Assembly: GCA_900555065.1 (NCBI GenBank)
Contig: USJY01000030.1
Span: 1 to 10,026, forward strand
Length of the DNA: 10,026 nucleotides
Source: an uncultured Eubacteriales bacterium
GTDB lineage: Bacteria > Bacillota > Clostridia > Oscillospirales > UMGS1783
Direction: 5' to 3'
Shown here in pieces: positions 7,317 through 10,026 of this stretch. The notes under the pieces are model-generated. The model searched no databases, was not told where the DNA came from, and saw only the letters and a program-made list of their open reading frames with translations. The translations under genes and the position numbers were made by a program. Every line of letters starts with the position of its first letter. The stretch's first letter is position 1.

Positions 7317-7937
7317 TTGAAACGCATTCTGTGTTATGGCGATTCCAACACCTGGGGATTTATGGGCGAGAGCGGCGAGCGGTTTGACGAACAGACCCGC
7401 TGGCCCTGTCTGCTGGAACAGCTGACAGGGTACAAGGTGATTGAGGAGGGACTGAACGGGCGCACGACCGTGTTCCATGACGCGCTGATGCCCTATGCGA
7501 ACGGCATGGATTACCTGCCCGCCTGTCTGCTTACGCACAACCCGGTCGATCTCGTGATCTTCAACCTCGGCACAAACGACCTTAAACGCCATGTCTGCAA
7601 TAATATCGGCGCAACGGGCCAGGGCATGGCCATGCTGATTCAGAAGACGCGCGAAATTCTCGGCGCGCAGCAAAAAATCCTGGTGATTTCCCCTGTTGAG
7701 ATCAGCGACGACCGGCTGAATCTCGGCCCGATGATTCTGCTGGACAGGGAAAGCCTGAAGCAGAGCAAGCGGTTTGCGGAGGTCTATCGGCCCATAGCCG
7801 AGCAGATGGGCTGCGACTTCCTGGCCGCGGCCGATGTTGCCAAGCCGGGCAAGGCGGACGCGGTGCATATGGACGCGCCGTCCCACCGCAGCCTTGCCGA
7901 GGCGGTCGCGAAGAAGGTTAAGGAGATTCTGGGCTGA
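7317..7937 (+). CDS. SGNH/GDSL-family hydrolase (arylesterase / acyltransferase-like)
   Basis: A 206-residue serine esterase of the SGNH superfamily, expected to cleave or transfer acyl groups from small esters or acylated sugars; no signal peptide, so cytoplasmic. The four conserved blocks are visible: GDSNTWG with nucleophile S10, a block II glycine in EEGLNGRTT (about 43-51), GTND with G85 and N87, and the acid/base pair D181 and H184 in DAVHMDAPSH. The order and wording (ILCYGDSNTWG, IEEGLNGRTT, YLPACLLTH, LVIFNLGTND) recall the Mycobacterium smegmatis acyltransferase/arylesterase group. The start is placed at TTG 7317 rather than ATG 7308 because of the ribosome binding site spacing; the longer form would add MVV and read the TTG as leucine. 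It is followed after 19 bases by the dehydrogenase gene, so the two are co-transcribed. Natural substrate unknown. Confidence 0.9.
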   Translation: MKRILCYGDSNTWGFMGESGERFDEQTRWPCLLEQLTGYKVIEEGLNGRTTVFHDALMPYANGMDYLPACLLTHNPVDLVIFNLGTNDLKRHVCNNIGATGQGMAMLIQKTREILGAQQKILVISPVEISDDRLNLGPMILLDRESLKQSKRFAEVYRPIAEQMGCDFLAAADVAKPGKADAVHMDAPSHRSLAEAVAKKVKEILG

Positions 7938-7956
7938 ACGACGAGGAGGGAATCCC

Positions 7957-8778
7957 ATGTCTGACAAACATGTAATCCGGTATCTGGATATTACCGACCA
8001 GCCGCAGACGCTGCCGCCGGCCCTGAAGATATTTGACCTGACCGGCAAGGTCGCGGTCGTAACCGGCGCGAGCAGCGGACTGGGCAAAGAGATGGCAAAG
8101 GGCCTGGCCATGGCCGGCGCGAAGGTGATGCTCGTCGCACGCGGCGAGCCGGCGCTGGCCGAGACAAAGCGCGAGCTTTCGCTTTTCGATGTGGACTATG
8201 TGACGGCCGACGTGACAAAGTCCGCCGATGTGCAGCGCATGGTGGATGAGACGTGCAGGCGTTTCGGCGGAGTCGACGTGCTCGTCAACGATGCGGGCAC
8301 AACCTACCGCTGCTCCTTTGAGGACTTCCCGGAGGAGGAGTACGACAGAGTAGTGGACACCAATATGAAGTCTTGCTTCCTGTGTACGAAGTATGTCGGC
8401 CGCGTTATGCTGCGGCAGGGGGCCGGCTCCATCATCAATATCGGTTCAGGCGCGGGCGGCGTAGCCATTCCGCAAAGCGCCGCCTATTGCGGCAGCAAGG
8501 GCGGTATGGTGCAGCTGACGAAGGCTGCGGCCATCGACTGGTGCCAGCGCGGCGTGCGCGTCAACATTGTTATGCCGGGCACGTTCCACACGCCGCTGCT
8601 GCAGTACTGCATGGACAACGACCCCACCTACGAACAGCGCTGGCTTGCGCGGCACCCCATCGGCCGGTTTGGCGAACCGGACGAGATTGTGGGAATCATC
8701 ATCTATCTTGCAAGCGACAACTCAAAGTTCATGACCGGCAACGTCATTTATCTGGACGGCGGCGGCCACGCAACCTGA
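7957..8778 (+). CDS. Short-chain dehydrogenase/reductase (SDR), FabG / gluconate-5-dehydrogenase-like
   Basis: A 273-residue classical SDR that should oxidise or reduce a hydroxyl/keto group with NAD(P)(H). The cofactor motif TGASSGLG is at 36-43, NDAG (111-114) stands where NNAG is usual, N136 is in DTNMKS, and the catalytic S164, Y177 and K181 are in NIGSGAG and YCGSK. The C-terminus GRFGEPDEIVG, YLASDNSKFMTGNVIYLDGG is typical of the FabG/sugar-alcohol dehydrogenase group. A leader of about 25 residues precedes the first strand, longer than in FabG but common in gluconate-5-dehydrogenase-like members. The start at 7957 has GAGGAGGG 6 bases before it; the open frame extends upstream to 7834 only by overlapping the hydrolase gene. 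Being second in an operon with an esterase suggests action on the deacylated product, which is inference. The NNAG-to-NDAG change is unusual but the catalytic residues are complete. Confidence 0.92.
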   Translation: MSDKHVIRYLDITDQPQTLPPALKIFDLTGKVAVVTGASSGLGKEMAKGLAMAGAKVMLVARGEPALAETKRELSLFDVDYVTADVTKSADVQRMVDETCRRFGGVDVLVNDAGTTYRCSFEDFPEEEYDRVVDTNMKSCFLCTKYVGRVMLRQGAGSIINIGSGAGGVAIPQSAAYCGSKGGMVQLTKAAAIDWCQRGVRVNIVMPGTFHTPLLQYCMDNDPTYEQRWLARHPIGRFGEPDEIVGIIIYLASDNSKFMTGNVIYLDGGGHAT

Positions 8779-8782
8779 ATGC

Positions 8783-8818
8783 AAGAAGGGCTGGTATTAA
8801 AAAATACCAGCCCTTCTT
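8783..8818 (+). terminator. Intrinsic terminator between convergent SDR and obg genes
   Basis: A perfect 16-bp stem (arms 8783-8798 and 8803-8818) with an AAAA loop starts 5 bases after the SDR stop codon. The stem ends in CTTCTT and the following bases are TGTAC, giving a modest U-tract. As obg runs in from the right on the minus strand and ends at 8895, this hairpin may also stop obg transcripts, though the minus-strand U-tract is poor. Nothing else of note lies in 8819-8894 apart from a short AT-rich TATATATTATATATA stretch (8869-8883). Confidence 0.85.
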
Positions 8819-8894
8819 TGTACAGTACCGTCCGTTCGGAATGCCGTTGCTATGGACGCCGTCATACATATATATTATATATAAGGTATGCGCA

Positions 8895-10026
<1,132 letters not shown>

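Noticed and set aside
7296..8111. 271-residue minus-strand open frame opposite the hydrolase gene
   Set aside because: It is antisense to two well-supported genes and shows no recognisable domain.

Overview
The window looks like chromosomal DNA from a moderately GC-rich Gram-positive anaerobe, most likely a gut-type clostridium (Oscillospirales-like). This is inferred from three things: strong AGGAGG-type ribosome binding sites, a lipoprotein-anchored solute-binding protein with a Ser/Asp/Glu-rich linker, and a hexameric-type glutamate dehydrogenase whose catalytic residues align with the Clostridium symbiosum enzyme. No phage, transposon, CRISPR, tRNA or rRNA genes are seen.

Layout. Positions 1-149 hold no convincing gene, only an unexplained stem-loop. 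Positions 150-5408 are one minus-strand transport operon. It reads, in order of transcription: a consensus promoter (5379-5408), a lipoprotein solute-binding protein (5233-4157), an intercistronic hairpin (4110-4058), a double-domain ABC ATPase (3921-2374), permease A (2355-1268, broken by a one-base frameshift near 1852), permease B (1249-212) and a strong terminator (180-150). Gene order binding protein, ATPase, permease, permease and the protein families indicate a CUT2/ribose-type sugar importer. The substrate cannot be named. With one permease frameshifted, the system is either freshly broken or the sequence has a one-base error.

Positions 5747-7099 carry gdhA on the minus strand, a probably NADP-dependent glutamate dehydrogenase with its own promoter and terminator. 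Divergent from it on the plus strand is a two-gene operon (7317-8778): an SGNH-family esterase/acyltransferase-like hydrolase, then a short-chain dehydrogenase, closed by a 16-bp hairpin terminator. The intergenic region between the two divergent promoters contains a near-perfect 32-bp palindrome, with a third copy of its TTGCAAG half-site lying on the gdhA -35 box. This is the best candidate for a regulatory element in the window.

Positions 8895-10026 carry the ribosome-assembly GTPase Obg on the minus strand, running off the right edge so that its N-terminus is missing. The reading frame continues upstream of the internal ATG at 9854 to the window edge.

I see no clear sign of an undescribed multi-gene system. 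The points worth following are regulatory (the paired palindromes around two promoters), the frameshifted permease and the unusual GTPase P-loop residue.
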